A model generated the notes under the pieces. That model searched no databases. It had not been told where the DNA came from and saw only the letters and a list, made by a program, of their open reading frames with translations. From positions 75,989,786 to 76,053,785 of the forward strand of contig NC_087065.1 of assembly GCF_963678635.1 (NCBI RefSeq): DNA of 64,000 bases. Direction: 5' to 3'. Within the stretch, counting starts at the first letter, position 1. Every line of letters starts with the position of its first letter. The position numbers and the translations under genes were made by a program. Source of the stretch: Symsagittifera roscoffensis. Taxonomy: Eukaryota > Xenacoelomorpha > Acoela > Convolutidae. Of the stretch, positions 23,292 through 34,300 are shown in pieces.

Positions 23292-25010
23292 ATGGCAGAT
23301 CGATTCTGGAAGTCCATGCCATCGGCTTTGAAAAAACCCACACTTGATGAGTTGTACAGACGTCTGAGGGACCTGGATTATACTCAAGTGGATGAGAGAA
23401 TGGCAGTGATGCTGAATGCCATCCTCCAGTTGGAGGAACAGGGCGAGTGCCGGGAGTCTGCGACAGAATCGGTTTTGATGGTGGGCTACACCACCGATGG
23501 AATATCCAATCAAGAGCAAACCAGGTGGCTGTCCTGGAACGTGGATGGAGCAATAAGGGGGTTCGACTTGGCAAGGAACCCTGGCTTGAGTAACAATACT
23601 GAGTATGGTGCAGGGGAGTTCCCACTGCCGGTCAGACCATCAGTCAGATCCACGGGCCAGAGCACGAGTAAGACACCATCGATGACACGGGCGCAGCAAA
23701 CGGGGGAAGCGTATCCAGACGTTAGTATCATGAAGAGAGAGCTTGAGAGGACTCAGCGGGAGAGGAACAAGGCGAAACTCGACCGGGATCAAGCGAAGCT
23801 CGAGAGAGATCAGGCGAAACTTGAGAGAGATCAGGCGTGGAGGGAACTGGATATGTTGAGAGCTGAACAGTTACAGGCAGAAAAAGTGCGAGAGAATGCC
23901 GCGAATTGTGAGCAGCTGAAGTCGGAGCTTGAAAGGATCCAGCAACGACAACGCGAGCTCGACATGCAGAAAGGGGCTAGGCCCAAAGAGCGGGTGGTGA
24001 CCGGCTCAAGTATGGAGGTGGATGAAGCTCCTAGATCGAAGGGACGATTTAACCTCGATCGCGCGGCTCAAGAACATATGAACGAGGGGTTGGAGGTGTG
24101 GATACCAACTGAATCAGCGTCCTCCCTGCGTGGTCTAGAGACACAAGTAATACGCCCGTTGATGGACGTCGCGCTGCCTGGATATACACCAAGTTCGACC
24201 CCGAGTAGTAGTCAGGTGAGTGGTAGCTCGTCACGACTGAAAGAGTTGAACGAGCGGCTACAGCTAAGGAGTCGTGAGAGTCCAGAAAGAGTGGAGCTAC
24301 CTTCGACGTGGGGAGAGCAACCTGTCAGGAGTGTGGTGATCTCAAGTTACAAGAAGAATAAGGAAGGCAGATACCACAGGCACAATCGGATGGACTGGAG
24401 CACGGCGCAGAGAGACAGGAGAGATTGCTTCCATGACGCGGCTTGGGTGGAATACCTCACGCAGCCACGTGTGCCTGAGGGGGCGGTCCACCTGATCATA
24501 GGGGACAGCTTGTTGCGGGTGCTGACCCGGATTCAGTCCCATTGGCAAACGGGGATCTTGAGTTTCGCTGGAGCTGCGACGCCGCAGATGTTAGCAACAC
24601 TTGAGATGCTAGGGATGGCAAGAGTATACACGGTGACTCTGATGGTCGGGACGAATGACGTGTCTAGGGGGGAAGCAAGGAAGGTGACGAGGCTGCACGA
24701 CAAGATGAGCTGCATTCTTGAGGAATTGCGGGTTCAAATGGATCCGGCCATTCTTACAGTGTGCACCATTCCTTACAACATGAAAGCGGACCAACATGCA
24801 ATGGAGATGAATACAAAAGTGCGAAATCTGAACGAAATAATCAGGCAGATACACCAAAGGAGCGTCCTCCCCGTTGGGCTGTTGGACGTGGCCGAGCAAA
24901 TGGAGCTATCTGCTTTCCCTGACGATGCGTCCTCGGATGGGATTCACTTTGATAGGCCCAGAGGGGTGGAATGGTTAAATGACATCTTCCCAGAGGGGTG
25001 GAATGGTTAA
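23292..25010 (+). CDS. Element A ORF2: SGNH-hydrolase-domain protein
   Basis: Intact 572-aa ORF from an ATG at 23292, which aligns with the ATG chosen for the element B homologue. The N-terminal ~110 residues form a domain shared with B. Residues ~150-230 are a charged coiled coil containing tandem RDQAKLE repeats. The C-terminal ~170 residues are an SGNH/GDSL-type hydrolase with GDS (Ser406), GTND (about residue 455) and a late DGIHFD providing Asp and His. SGNH enzymes are esterases or lipases. Such domains are known in LINE ORF1 proteins and in Ngaro/DIRS retroelements. The substrate here is unknown. Unlike B, the protein ends just after the hydrolase domain. Confidence 0.75.
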   Translation: MADRFWKSMPSALKKPTLDELYRRLRDLDYTQVDERMAVMLNAILQLEEQGECRESATESVLMVGYTTDGISNQEQTRWLSWNVDGAIRGFDLARNPGLSNNTEYGAGEFPLPVRPSVRSTGQSTSKTPSMTRAQQTGEAYPDVSIMKRELERTQRERNKAKLDRDQAKLERDQAKLERDQAWRELDMLRAEQLQAEKVRENAANCEQLKSELERIQQRQRELDMQKGARPKERVVTGSSMEVDEAPRSKGRFNLDRAAQEHMNEGLEVWIPTESASSLRGLETQVIRPLMDVALPGYTPSSTPSSSQVSGSSSRLKELNERLQLRSRESPERVELPSTWGEQPVRSVVISSYKKNKEGRYHRHNRMDWSTAQRDRRDCFHDAAWVEYLTQPRVPEGAVHLIIGDSLLRVLTRIQSHWQTGILSFAGAATPQMLATLEMLGMARVYTVTLMVGTNDVSRGEARKVTRLHDKMSCILEELRVQMDPAILTVCTIPYNMKADQHAMEMNTKVRNLNEIIRQIHQRSVLPVGLLDVAEQMELSAFPDDASSDGIHFDRPRGVEWLNDIFPEGWNG

Positions 25011-25013
25011 ATG

Positions 25014-25174
25014 ACGGCGCAGAGAGACAGGAAAGATTGCTTCCATGACGCGGCTTCGGTGGAATACCTCACGCAGCCACGTGTGCCTGAGGGGGCGGTC
25101 CACCTGATCATAGGGGACAGCTTGTTGCGGGGACGCGAAAATGCGTGATTTTGGAGTGAAGTTTTAATTTTCAA
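25014..25174 (+). repeat. Patchwork duplication: ORF2 piece joined to LTR piece
   Basis: 25014-25131 repeats 24402-24519 (the start of the SGNH domain) with few changes. It then switches without a gap to 25131-25174, which repeats 12196-12239 of the LTR. Just upstream, a ~28-bp segment (CCAGAGGGGTGGAATGG) is also duplicated. Template switching during reverse transcription would give such joins. Confidence 0.8.
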
Positions 25175-25520
25175 TCTGGGTTCACAAAAAAGAAATTTTA
25201 ACAAATAAGATATTGTTATTAATATGCTATATCTATTATATAAATCTGCTGCATGACAATTTCCTGATTGAATAGGACAAAAGAAATTTTAAATTACCAG
25301 CCTAAAAAGCGAGAATTCATAGGTGCAGGTGTGTGCAGATTTTGATTGCTGTTTAGCGAGTGTGTAAAAATTTTATATGGTTGTGAATTTTGGAAGGTAG
25401 ATAAACTTAAGTCTGCTGCAAACTTCTGTAAATGACCACTGGCACTGTATCTTGAGTGACACTCGGGTTTCTGAGGATTCACTGACAGAGACAGCACGCG
25501 ATGAGGACATCGATCTTGAG
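25175..25520 (+). other. Element A 3' noncoding region
   Basis: AT-rich, no ORF and no similarity noticed to the third or fourth ORFs of element B. It ends at the polypurine tract. Confidence 0.5.
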
Positions 25521-25531
25521 TCCGGGGAGTA
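25521..25531 (+). other. Polypurine tract of element A
   Basis: TCCGGGGAGTA lies immediately 5' of the LTR start TGTGCC. Element B has the same bases at the same place. This is the expected primer for plus-strand DNA synthesis. Confidence 0.75.
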
Positions 25532-26425
25532 TGTGCCAGTCGGTCATATCTGGAGGATTGGCCTTGAGGGACGCAAAAATGCGTGATTTTGGAGTGAAGT
25601 TTTAATTTTCAAAGTGTCGAATGGAGCCTGTCGTGCTCAGTTTTCTCGCACCAACTGAAAACACCAAGTGAAAAATCAGAACGACCGAATTTACAATTGC
25701 GGGAAAATACTTAAGAAAACAGCAGGAAATTGCTATTCGCAATTTCCAGATACAAAATAAGACACGAGTAGAGCCGTCTTATCCTGAAATAGGAGGAGAG
25801 ATAATCAAGAGAAAAGAGTACAATTATTCGAACCGAACCAGAGTGAACCTTCAACGGAAAGGTGGACAGCTTGAGTGTCCCAATGGTTCAGACAAAAACT
25901 CCAATTCTAGAGTCAAAACTTATTTCTGTTATCAAAACTGATTAGTATTGAACTTATCTAGTTATCTTATTTAATTCTCGAGTTGCTTATCAATTTAATT
26001 ACTCCCTATGCTTGAGTGCATCAACATGTGAGTCCCTAATTTAATTTTCTCGAGTGTGTTTTATGAATGTTATGTTGAGATAAGGCGAGTTTTAGGTTGA
26101 TCCGTCTGAAATGGATCAAAGTTCCACTGTCCAATAAAAAGTAACTTAACGGATTGTTCCGACCCTGTTTTTAATGGCGTTCGTGTGTTTTGGGTATTTT
26201 GAGACCTAAGTATGGGGACGTTCTTATTTTCTAGAGTGGGGGATATTTTGGTAGTAGCCTTTAAGCTGTAACGGGTTCTAGTCTCATGTCGCAAGCAAAC
26301 CGAATTGGCTCCGACCGTTCTTGAGGTAGAAAAACACAAGAGATAGTGTCCCTGACTCTTGAGCCAATGGTTATAGGGCCTATTTTTCTTAAGCCTCATA
26401 TGTGACCAAGTAGGCGACTGTTACA
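25532..26425 (+). repeat. 3' LTR of element A
   Basis: Matches the 5' LTR from TGTGCCAGTCGG to GACTGTTACA and keeps the ~44 bases (GAGATAGTGTCCCTGACTCT and following) missing from the 5' copy. The hairpin stem has one mismatch here (GATCCGT). Confidence 0.85.
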
Positions 26426-26602
26426 TAGTGTTTTTATGGCGCTCCTGGGTGTTTTTACGACATCATGACTACGGAGTCGAACCCACTTGACACTGCTCCT
26501 GGCTGCATGTCCATTCTAGAGTACCGGTGGTACGGTTCAGCGGGAACGTGTAAGCCTTCCGGTTGTACCGTGATAGCTTTTTAAGAAAACTTGAGAAAAC
26601 TT
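26426..26602 (+). repeat. Leader fragment following the element A 3' LTR
   Basis: Repeats 13008-13184 (PBS plus leader) and then stops abruptly at GAGAAAACTT. A normal insertion would show host DNA here. A tandem or recombined second unit, truncated, explains it best. Confidence 0.75.
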
Positions 26603-26754
26603 CTCGTATATTGCAATGGTTAAGATTTTTTTTTTCGATTTTCCAATTTGATTTTAGTGGTTATTTTACCGAGTTTAAGTTAAGCAGCCCAATATTGAAT
26701 TAGGGGTTGCGAATTTGGCCTCCAATTTGAGTGCCCGAATCATTTTAGTTAACG
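26603..26754. repeat. Tandem-repeat unit left of element B
   Basis: TTGCGAATTTGGCCTCCAATTTGA and the following bases match a diverged unit of the ~160-bp array found at 51400-52870. It ends TAGTTAACG directly against the B LTR. Confidence 0.6.
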
Positions 26755-27639
26755 TGTAACATTCGCCCAAATATCACACAGCGACGGAGCGTAGAAAAAG
26801 TACCTATTAACGACTGGCAGGCGTCAGTTACCTTAATTCTACTCGTTTTTCACCGTCTCGACCTTGCCAGTTGATTTTCTGGTCTGTCTAGGGCAAAGTA
26901 AAAAGTTACCATTTTTAGGCCATCAGTCAAACGACTTTTGATCAGCTTTCGTTTGCATGCGAACACAACCACATAGCTGAGTCTCGGATCCTCAGACTAC
27001 GTGATTGTCATTAAAAACACGGCTCGAACAACCTATTTTATTATGTTTTTGTGTGACTGTTTTATATTAAATCCATTGGAGATGGATTGACCCTTTCCCT
27101 TTTCTATCTACTCATGCTCTGAAATATTAAATAATAACGGTGTTAATTAAGATCTAGGACATTACAGCAGCTGTTATAGTCAGTTTATACAGTCCCTTCA
27201 CATATAACAGTCTCTGGGGGACCAAGCCTCCGCTCCCGTGATTTTCTTGAGATAACACTCTTATCTCCTATATTTCGCGTCCCGGGAGGGTTCCGTGGTA
27301 TTTCTCTTCCCCCCACTGAAGCCTCCGTCTCCACAAATATCTGTCGCTAAGGTCCTTATCGTGTGTTTTTGCCACGATAAGAGGCTCCGTGTTTTTCTGT
27401 CTCTGATACAACTGTTCTTCACAATCTCTATCGTGGTTCTGATTTTCGTCTTTTTTATTCAAAATGGCCGTCTTTTTTTCTATTTCTCAGAAATGTTCTT
27501 CTTCCAATCGAAATTTTAAAAATAAAAATTCTAGAACATTCTGACCCTCCGTCGCAACACTTTTTTGTTCATAAGGCCTTTAGTCACTTTTTTTTCTGTC
27601 GCGGGAAGGTTATGCTGTGTCATCTGGCAGAATGGCACA
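26755..27639 (-). repeat. 3' LTR of element B
   Basis: 885 bp, from TGTAACATTCGCCC to CTGGCAGAATGGCACA on the plus strand. In the element sense it begins TGTGCCATTCTGCC, like element A. It carries the hairpin AATCCAT/ATGGATT at 27070-27088 with ATATAAAA next to it. It lacks the 236-bp duplication seen in the 5' LTR. Confidence 0.9.
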
Positions 27640-27651
27640 TACTCCCCGGAC
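27640..27651 (-). other. Polypurine tract of element B
   Basis: Minus strand reads TCCGGGGAGTA directly before the LTR start, identical to element A. Confidence 0.75.
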
Positions 27652-28385
27652 AAGTCTCCATCAATGTCCCTATTGATCGCATAACACCGGGTTATCGTCA
27701 AGTAGTTATCCAGTTTTCTGTAATCAATCTTACAAATCGCATAAGAAAATGAAATTTATCTACTCCACCTCAACTCACTACGTGTTCACAAATGGCATCG
27801 TACTACATCTCACTGCCTTTCAACATTTTCACAAAATTTGCACCATGAGGAGTGTCCTAGATAAAATTTCTTTTCTGACTACTTACGTCATCTCGCCATA
27901 AAATTTCTTTTCGCCTCTGATTAAAAAGTGGGACGTGGCACGGCCACGCACCCGTTAAAATTAACTTAACACTACTCACCAAGTATAATCAGTCATTTAT
28001 GCGGTCCTTTCCATATTAAAATTAAGAAACTCTGTGGCTAGGAAAGTTATTGAGTTACCCACCCTTCCCGAGCGAGTTTACTCAAACTTACCATGTCGCC
28101 ACACAGTGAATTTGTGTCTTACACAGGTTAAAAACTTCAGTCGGGAATAAATAGGTAAATATACTCACCTATGCTCCTTATATACATACATAGATAGTAG
28201 TAACTAAAATCAACAATTTCAACAATTTTAACAATTGCAACATTTTCAAAGTTTGGTCTGACCAAACTAGATCAAAACAAAAAGTTTAACAAGTTCAATA
28301 ATCAAAACTTGGTTGATTTGTTCAAGTTTTTACACACAAAGACAATCAAGTTTTTCTCTCCTTCTCTTCTCTTCTTTGGTCATCT
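27652..28385 (-). other. Element B 3' noncoding region
   Basis: About 730 bp without an ORF of note. Contains AT-rich short repeats (AACAATTT near 28210-28240). Nothing else recognised. Confidence 0.5.
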
Positions 28386-29204
28386 TCACTCCATCATTTC
28401 TCCATCCTGATGTTCAGCGTCACTGTCTTCCAGAACTTTCTCTAACATGTCCAGAGAGTTGCGGGCCGTGCCCCAACCCTCCTGTTCCAACAGCCTCGGT
28501 TTGCAACAAGGTAGCAAGTACACATTCACCTTCTGCTCCCGGTTCCTGCAAAAGCTGTTGTGAAGACATAGGCTCACGTTTCGTTCTAGGTCAGCTCTTA
28601 AGACCTCTTTCTTCTCATCTTCAGTAACACAAGGCGTTCCAGCTACCCGCTTTACCGCTGTGGTGACCGCGTTTCTGTGCGTCAAGAATGCTCGTTTATA
28701 GGCTCCTGGTCCTATATCTAGCTGGAAAGATTGATAGGCTTCCGTGTTCCTTGACATGTGACGCTTCGCGCGTTCATACATCCAAGATGTCATCACTGCA
28801 CGGAACCAAGGCATCAATCTTTGCCTTGACCATATTCTTTCAATGGCTTTAGGTATCCTCAGAACCTTGCAGGTGGTTCTGAAAAGATCCAATTCACGAC
28901 TCATTTTAACGTTGCTCAACTGTTCAGGAGTCGGCACGGCCGTCTCCTGCTCACTTGTGTCTGCATTAGCCTCCAACCATCTCACTGCTAGCATGGCGCT
29001 AACCACCACGATTGACACTTGTTGATTCTGATCGGGCAACCCCGTGGAGTACAACTCCTCCACGTCCCAGACTAGGATCAGATTCCCGCGTTTGGGGTAC
29101 CACAACGTCTGCGCCAAGCAGTGGCAAGGATACTCCCCATGGGTTCTCACTATGTTCCTTCGGGTCCGATACCCTGAGGCTCCCAGCAACGGTTCCACTT
29201 CCAT
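28386..29204 (-). CDS. Element B ORF4, 272-aa protein of unknown function
   Basis: Starts at ATG 29204 inside the C-terminal end of ORF3, in the +1 frame relative to it, and overlaps it by about 206 bases. The protein has a Trp/Tyr/Arg-rich central part (GNLILVWDVEELYSTG, WSRQRLMPWFRAVMTSWMYE) and an acidic C-terminus. No known fold, signal peptide or membrane segment was recognised. Either it is a separate overlapping gene, or it is the true C-terminus of ORF3 entered by a +1 shift. The ORF3 frame across the overlap is Gly/Pro/Ser-rich and looks less protein-like, which favours the second reading. Confidence 0.5.
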   Translation of the reverse strand: MEVEPLLGASGYRTRRNIVRTHGEYPCHCLAQTLWYPKRGNLILVWDVEELYSTGLPDQNQQVSIVVVSAMLAVRWLEANADTSEQETAVPTPEQLSNVKMSRELDLFRTTCKVLRIPKAIERIWSRQRLMPWFRAVMTSWMYERAKRHMSRNTEAYQSFQLDIGPGAYKRAFLTHRNAVTTAVKRVAGTPCVTEDEKKEVLRADLERNVSLCLHNSFCRNREQKVNVYLLPCCKPRLLEQEGWGTARNSLDMLEKVLEDSDAEHQDGEMME

Positions 29205-30729
29205 CAGGATCAGGATGTAAATCGTCTTTCTCTTCTATGGTGGGGAATTCAGTGGGTAACGCTCCACTCGTTTTCTGCTTCTGGAACTCACTCACGTTGC
29301 CTTCGTTCAGTCTCATGAACTCTTCACCCACAACGTCTTGCAACTCGCCTTCGGATCTCTTCGGGACTGCCCGAAAGATCTTTGCCAACAAGTCATATGA
29401 CCTCTCTGACATTCTGGCCAACCTCACGCACTTTGGCACAGAGAAAAGTTGGTCAACCAACACTTGTTGCGTCCTCGCATCCATCACTACCATGTGCGTT
29501 GGATACTTGCTATTACAATATGGCGCGGAGCTTGAACCCACCATATATTTTGAACCAGTAGGTCTGTGATAGGCCTCACTATCCTTCAGATTCATTTCAT
29601 TCTCTAGGGCTTCTCGCCAGCCTCCAATCTTTTGCTCTGTCTGTAATGCTCCAGGGAATATTTCCACGCTGAGGGACGTCACTAGCTCATGGGCACGCTC
29701 CAAGCGCTCGAGCGATTCTATCGAACTCGTCATGCTACAAAATCCCAAGGCTGTGATCAGGTTTACGTTCGTCACCCCATGGCAGTCCGCGACCAACTCC
29801 ATGGCACTCTTATCTGACATGCTCAATCTTCCATACAATCGTGCCAGTTGTCGATGCTGCTCGCTCATCGTAATCAGACAGTGTCCCAGGTTACAAACAT
29901 GTCCTTCCATCCCACTGTGTTGAGCCAAGCATGTGCCTTGCTTCAACCAATTACTCGGTGTACCTTCCTCGGACAGCTCCGTGGACGGGTTGCTCTTCCT
30001 GTTCGTCAATTTCATGGCCAGCAGGTGATGTATCATGGCCAGATCATGTAAACTCGCATCATCATCCCGGTCTAACATGATATCCGCGGTCATGTCCCAG
30101 ATTAAGCCTGCGTTAGGATGGGGACACCAGGAAGGCTTCATGAGTTCCCACATCACTACTAGACTGGTTTTCAAGGGACCGTCCCAAGAACCACAATCAA
30201 AACTCACTTGCCCTTTTAGCTCGGGAATCGAGGGTTCGACCGCTCGTTCTTCCAAAATAATTCCCAGCTTGGGTTGTTCCACCATCAGCATTCCGATTTC
30301 CTTAATTCGTTCAACCCAGAAGTTGAGCACTGTGACTTGCTCATAGTCGAAGTACGCTTCCCTGGCTTCTTCGTTCACGAAGGGATTATACGCCATCCCC
30401 GGTATGCCAGACACATATTGGAACGACTTCAGTTTCCCTAGTGTTGCAAACTCCTTTTGTCCTCTGGCCGCTTCAATCAAGTCTCTGCTCACTCTCAATT
30501 CTTTGTTGGAGTATCTTCTCACCTCTTCCAACTTGCGATAGCTTTCCATATCATTCGACTCCTTGCTTGGCACGGTCAATGGCATGTCCTGATATAGCTC
30601 TAGGAGTGCCCTAAGGAAGTTCCTTTCGAAATCAACTCCCTTTTGCCGAATGATCTTTATACATTCTCCCAACACAGGAGTGGGGATGCGATCCACCACG
30701 AACCTGACAAAGCAAAGGGCATCCTTACG
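28999..30729 (-). CDS. Element B ORF3, third segment, unknown function
   Basis: This open stretch is in the same frame as the two upstream ORF3 segments, after a TAG at 30730-30732. The 30 bases between the TAG and the GTG at 30699 contain no stop. The segment encodes about 576 residues. It is mainly helical in appearance, with several His and Cys residues (HSGMEGHVCNLGHCLITM) and a Trp-rich patch (FDCGSWDGPLKTSLVVMWEL). No domain was recognised, and there is no signal peptide or hydrophobic span suggesting an envelope protein. It probably ends naturally in ORF4 after a frame change. Confidence 0.5.
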   Translation of the reverse strand, partial: RKDALCFVRFVVDRIPTPVLGECIKIIRQKGVDFERNFLRALLELYQDMPLTVPSKESNDMESYRKLEEVRRYSNKELRVSRDLIEAARGQKEFATLGKLKSFQYVSGIPGMAYNPFVNEEAREAYFDYEQVTVLNFWVERIKEIGMLMVEQPKLGIILEERAVEPSIPELKGQVSFDCGSWDGPLKTSLVVMWELMKPSWCPHPNAGLIWDMTADIMLDRDDDASLHDLAMIHHLLAMKLTNRKSNPSTELSEEGTPSNWLKQGTCLAQHSGMEGHVCNLGHCLITMSEQHRQLARLYGRLSMSDKSAMELVADCHGVTNVNLITALGFCSMTSSIESLERLERAHELVTSLSVEIFPGALQTEQKIGGWREALENEMNLKDSEAYHRPTGSKYMVGSSSAPYCNSKYPTHMVVMDARTQQVLVDQLFSVPKCVRLARMSERSYDLLAKIFRAVPKRSEGELQDVVGEEFMRLNEGNVSEFQKQKTSGALPTEFPTIEEKDDLHPDPDGSGTVAGSLRVSDPKEHSENPWGVSLPLLGADVVVPQTRESDPSLGRGGVVLHGVARSESTSVNRGG

Positions 30730-31344
30730 CTAAGCCCATGCTATCGCTGAATCGTCTTTCGAAATCAATGCTCGTAGAGCTTCCATTAACTCTAGCTCCT
30801 GTTCTCGTGATTTCGAGTCATTACTGGCTTCATACTCCGCCTTTTTGATGCCCATCAAGCACCAAGCCAGTCGTACTTGCAGATCAGTTCTCACGCAAGG
30901 ATGAGCCAGGTATGCTGCTACCGTCGCAGGTGCATTCATCGTCTCATCGAAGTATTTCTGGAGGGCCGCCCTCCAAGAAATCTCTAGCAGTTTTTCCAAT
31001 CCAATTTCATTCGCTTCTGATGACATTACTGTGCCATACTCTTTTCGATTGAAGTTAGAGTTCTCCGTAAGCCCTTTCAGATATTCTTGCATGGCCCGCT
31101 TTTCACTCCAAGCCATCAGGTGCCCTCTCGCGGAGTTCCTCGCTTTCAACATCTCCACATAACCCCCTGCCGGATCTCCCATGTGGACCGATTCCGGCAC
31201 AGTTATTCGACTGTACTCGACCACGTCGAGTTGTCCTTCCAGTTTCAACTTGGCCATGTTGATTCGCGAGGGCCTATAATCTTCAAGTCCTCCAGATCCA
31301 CATTGACTGATGATTTCCATTTCTAACTTAGTGTCCGCCAGGGT
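30730..31344 (-). CDS. Element B ORF3, second segment, unknown function
   Basis: The segment follows directly after a TGA at 31345-31347 in the same frame. It has an internal ATG at 31320 and ends in TAG at 30730-30732, giving 196 aa from that ATG. The composition is helical and charged (EQELELMEALRALIS near the end). It could be a separate small protein, a readthrough extension of the first segment, or the middle of one long protein broken by two nonsense mutations. No domain was recognised. Confidence 0.5.
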   Translation of the reverse strand, partial: TLADTKLEMEIISQCGSGGLEDYRPSRINMAKLKLEGQLDVVEYSRITVPESVHMGDPAGGYVEMLKARNSARGHLMAWSEKRAMQEYLKGLTENSNFNRKEYGTVMSSEANEIGLEKLLEISWRAALQKYFDETMNAPATVAAYLAHPCVRTDLQVRLAWCLMGIKKAEYEASNDSKSREQELELMEALRALISKDDSAIAWA

Positions 31345-34300
31345 TCAAGCCGTCTTCTTTGACCTTGTGGCGGTTACGGTCAGACCTGCCAAGAGCATAG
31401 GGGGTATCAGATTCTCTTTTTCTCCCCCTGTCAGCGTTGTACTATCTCCCTGCCCGCTCTCGCCTGAACGACCTGCGCTCGTTAAAGAGGTCACCACTGC
31501 GCTGGCTCTTGACTTCACCACTCTCGGGTTCATGGCTCGACTTCCTGTTTTCCCTTTTAGTCGCTTCAGCCCTTTCCTGGCTCGCCTGACAGGTAATTTC
31601 TTTGCAACATGCTGATTATCGGCACTGTCTTCTGTTACTGACTCTGTCAGAACATCCGACTCCATGGAGCTCACTATTTTTTCTAGGACCTCACGCATGA
31701 TGGGTTGGTTCAATCCCACCTTCATTATGGACTGCGTCCCATATCGCCTTATCACGTCCCATGATTTCTCCATGAAGTTCACTCGGCTCCAGATTGCTCC
31801 TGTCTTGCCTTCCAGCTCCATTTGATATCTTTCCCATTCCTCTTCTGGTAACGTACTGAGGAACGATATCTTCATCGACTCTTCGATTTTCCTCCTCCTC
31901 GGTGATTCATGAAGCAGTTTCTGCGGATCCCTGCTTCGGCACTCTCTAGCCTGGCTTATTGGGTCTATCGGAGATAGATCGGCCGACGCCTCCTTTGTAG
32001 GAGACATGAAGGATGATGGTGCCATCAACAATAAACTCCCATCGACTTCCCCATCGTCGTTTTCACTGAACCGGTACTCTAGCAAGTCCCTTTCCAACGC
32101 TCCTAGATCGGCCTCTCCCGGTTTCTCCGTCTTACTTCCGGTCCCATCATCGTTATCGTCCTGATCCATCAATTCATCGTCGTCCGCATCAGGTTTCGGC
32201 CTAGGTCCCGAGGGTCCTTGTCGCGCGTCTGTGCCCGAATCCGGCCGAGCCGGTACGGCCATGTCTCCTGCATGATAAAACAATTCATCATCGACCAGGA
32301 ACTCTACCAACTCCTCGCCATGTGGGGCCAGGTCCTCTATCGTTATATATGAGCCTCCTCTGCTCTCTCTTGCCACCTCCAGCATCACCACTTTCGCTTC
32401 TCCTGACCACTTCAGTCTCGATAAGTCATCCGCGGGAGAATATACTTCGTTCCACGTTTCAGCCGAGACCTCTGGTCTCCTGGAGGGTAGTGCTTTGATC
32501 TTTTTCCTGCTCCAGGCATCGGGGAATGAGAAGTCGAGCGTATGCGCGGCAGCAACGTTCCAGCTGATGAAGCGCGGCTCCATCCCTCCACTCCACTTCA
32601 GCATTCTCTTCTCTGCGTCACGAGCTGCCCCGATACGAGGGGCAGTGATGGGAGATGTGACTCCCAACAACATCCTCCTTATCGGTGGATATCGATGGCA
32701 TTGGTCCGGCAGCGGCCTGGACCCAGGAAGCCATGTTTGTTGATTCTCTTTCGCATGTGCATAGGCTCCCGGCAATTGAGGTACTCCCACAGCCTCTCCT
32801 GTATCCTTCACCACTGGTCTCAAATTCCAGAGTTTTGGGTTAAACTGGATGTGGGACAGATCCTCACGGCCCATTCTGCATTTGAAGTGGTTGTTGAAGT
32901 CCATCAACACCCAGCCTGGCTCTGCTATTCTTCCGAACAGCCTATCGTCGCTAGCCAGCTTCCTCAGTTCACTCTGTTCTACCCAATTCAGCACGGAACA
33001 ATCCACTACTGAGACCAGGTTGACGTACAACACTGAATTCCTGTACGCTTTAACTTGCACATCCGGGAACGCAAAAGACATCACCGGTCCATACACCACT
33101 GTGACGAATTCCCTCAGTCCGTGGACCAGAGCCAACGGATCAATCCGCATCATGACAGCTAAGTCTGTTAGTAAGGGCATGCCACAATACTGCTTACATT
33201 CGCCTGCGTTCGTCGCCACCTTGTCCTCTCCTGTGACGCTTCTGTTCTGTTGCAAGAGGTATTGAAGCAGGAGAGTCCTCCAGTCTTTCATCTTCTTGAG
33301 CGAGGCGGTTTCCAACTGTGCATTGAACTCACGACTGGGTCCTTGTAGTTGTTCAGGGTAACGTAATAGCACAAGCAAATCTCCCAGTCGACCATAGGAC
33401 ATGGCAATCAGAGTCAGGAGTCCGTCCAATCTCAAATCTGCCAACGCTTGGGTAAAGAGGTTTGCCGGTCCTTTCACAAAGTTTTCATGACCAAATGTCA
33501 CGTATAAGGCTAGCACCAGGACAATCGACAACTTCCTGATGTCTTTGACGAAGCTCGCGATCAGGTTCCCAGATGCCTTCGGATAGCACGTCGATAGGAA
33601 AGATGGCGTCCATCCCACTCCCATTCCACCCAAGATAGCATCTGATCGTTCATACTGTGCCTTCGTGGCCAGCACGTCAGCTTGGAACTTGTCCAGCGAC
33701 ATCATGTTTACGTCTTGCATCAGTTTCAACATCTTGCCTCCAGCCAACTCCCGGGCATTAAGTAGATTCTTCATATACGCGTGTATCTCTTTAATTATTG
33801 CCGGCGCATGCTCAAACGCGTCCTCACCCAAGGTGCACAGCCTCGGTGACAGATACAACCATATGTTGTTGTGTGGCTTCGTACGCAAAGCCATTGCCAT
33901 GAGGTCCTCCTCTGCTGACGTCATATTCTTTCTGATCATCCTTCCCTGCTCATTCTCTGCATGATCCATCTGTCTGAACCAGAGATCATCAGCCACCTGT
34001 TGTACTAACAGATGATTGTCACCTACCCCTGGTCTTAGCTTCAGTAATCTTGCAAAGTTGGACAGCTCCAACCCCAGAACTTCATCTAGCACCAACCGAG
34101 TTGTGCTACAATCTCTGAGCCCCTGTATGGCATTCGAAATGTCAGCCCAAACGGCGGGAAGCTCAGATCGGGACGGATAGTAATTGTCCGGGTCCACCAC
34201 TCTGTTTGGGGCAGGAATTATCACGTTAAATATCCCCTCTGCTATCGTCGTGACCAATGTGTACACAAATTGAAGGGGTTCAGGCAACGCAGCGTAGCCT

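Larger units (their letters stand above)
12159..26602 (+). mobile_element. LTR retrotransposon A (Ty3/Gypsy type), degenerate
   Basis: Order on the plus strand: 5' LTR (12159-13007), PBS (13019-13033), leader with a 14-bp minisatellite, a broken gag-pol (14410-22863), an SGNH-hydrolase ORF (23292-25010), a patchwork 3' region, a polypurine tract and an LTR (25532-26425). After that LTR comes another PBS and about 165 bp of leader. The right end therefore looks like the start of a second tandem unit cut off at 26602. The LTRs differ by roughly 20 substitutions by eye plus a ~44-bp deletion in the 5' copy. The element is older than B and shares its gene order up to ORF2. Confidence 0.85.

Noticed and set aside
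26426-26602. Treating the element A LTR as 1.03-1.07 kb, ending at GAGAAAACTT
   Set aside because: The extra 177 bases contain the PBS. Element B and the solo LTR both end at GTTACA, so the extra similarity is duplicated leader.
30690-30735. A 25-base intron (GTAAGG...GTCAG) joining the second and third ORF3 segments
   Set aside because: The TAG stop lies upstream of the putative donor, so removing it would not restore the frame. The two segments are already in frame apart from the stop.
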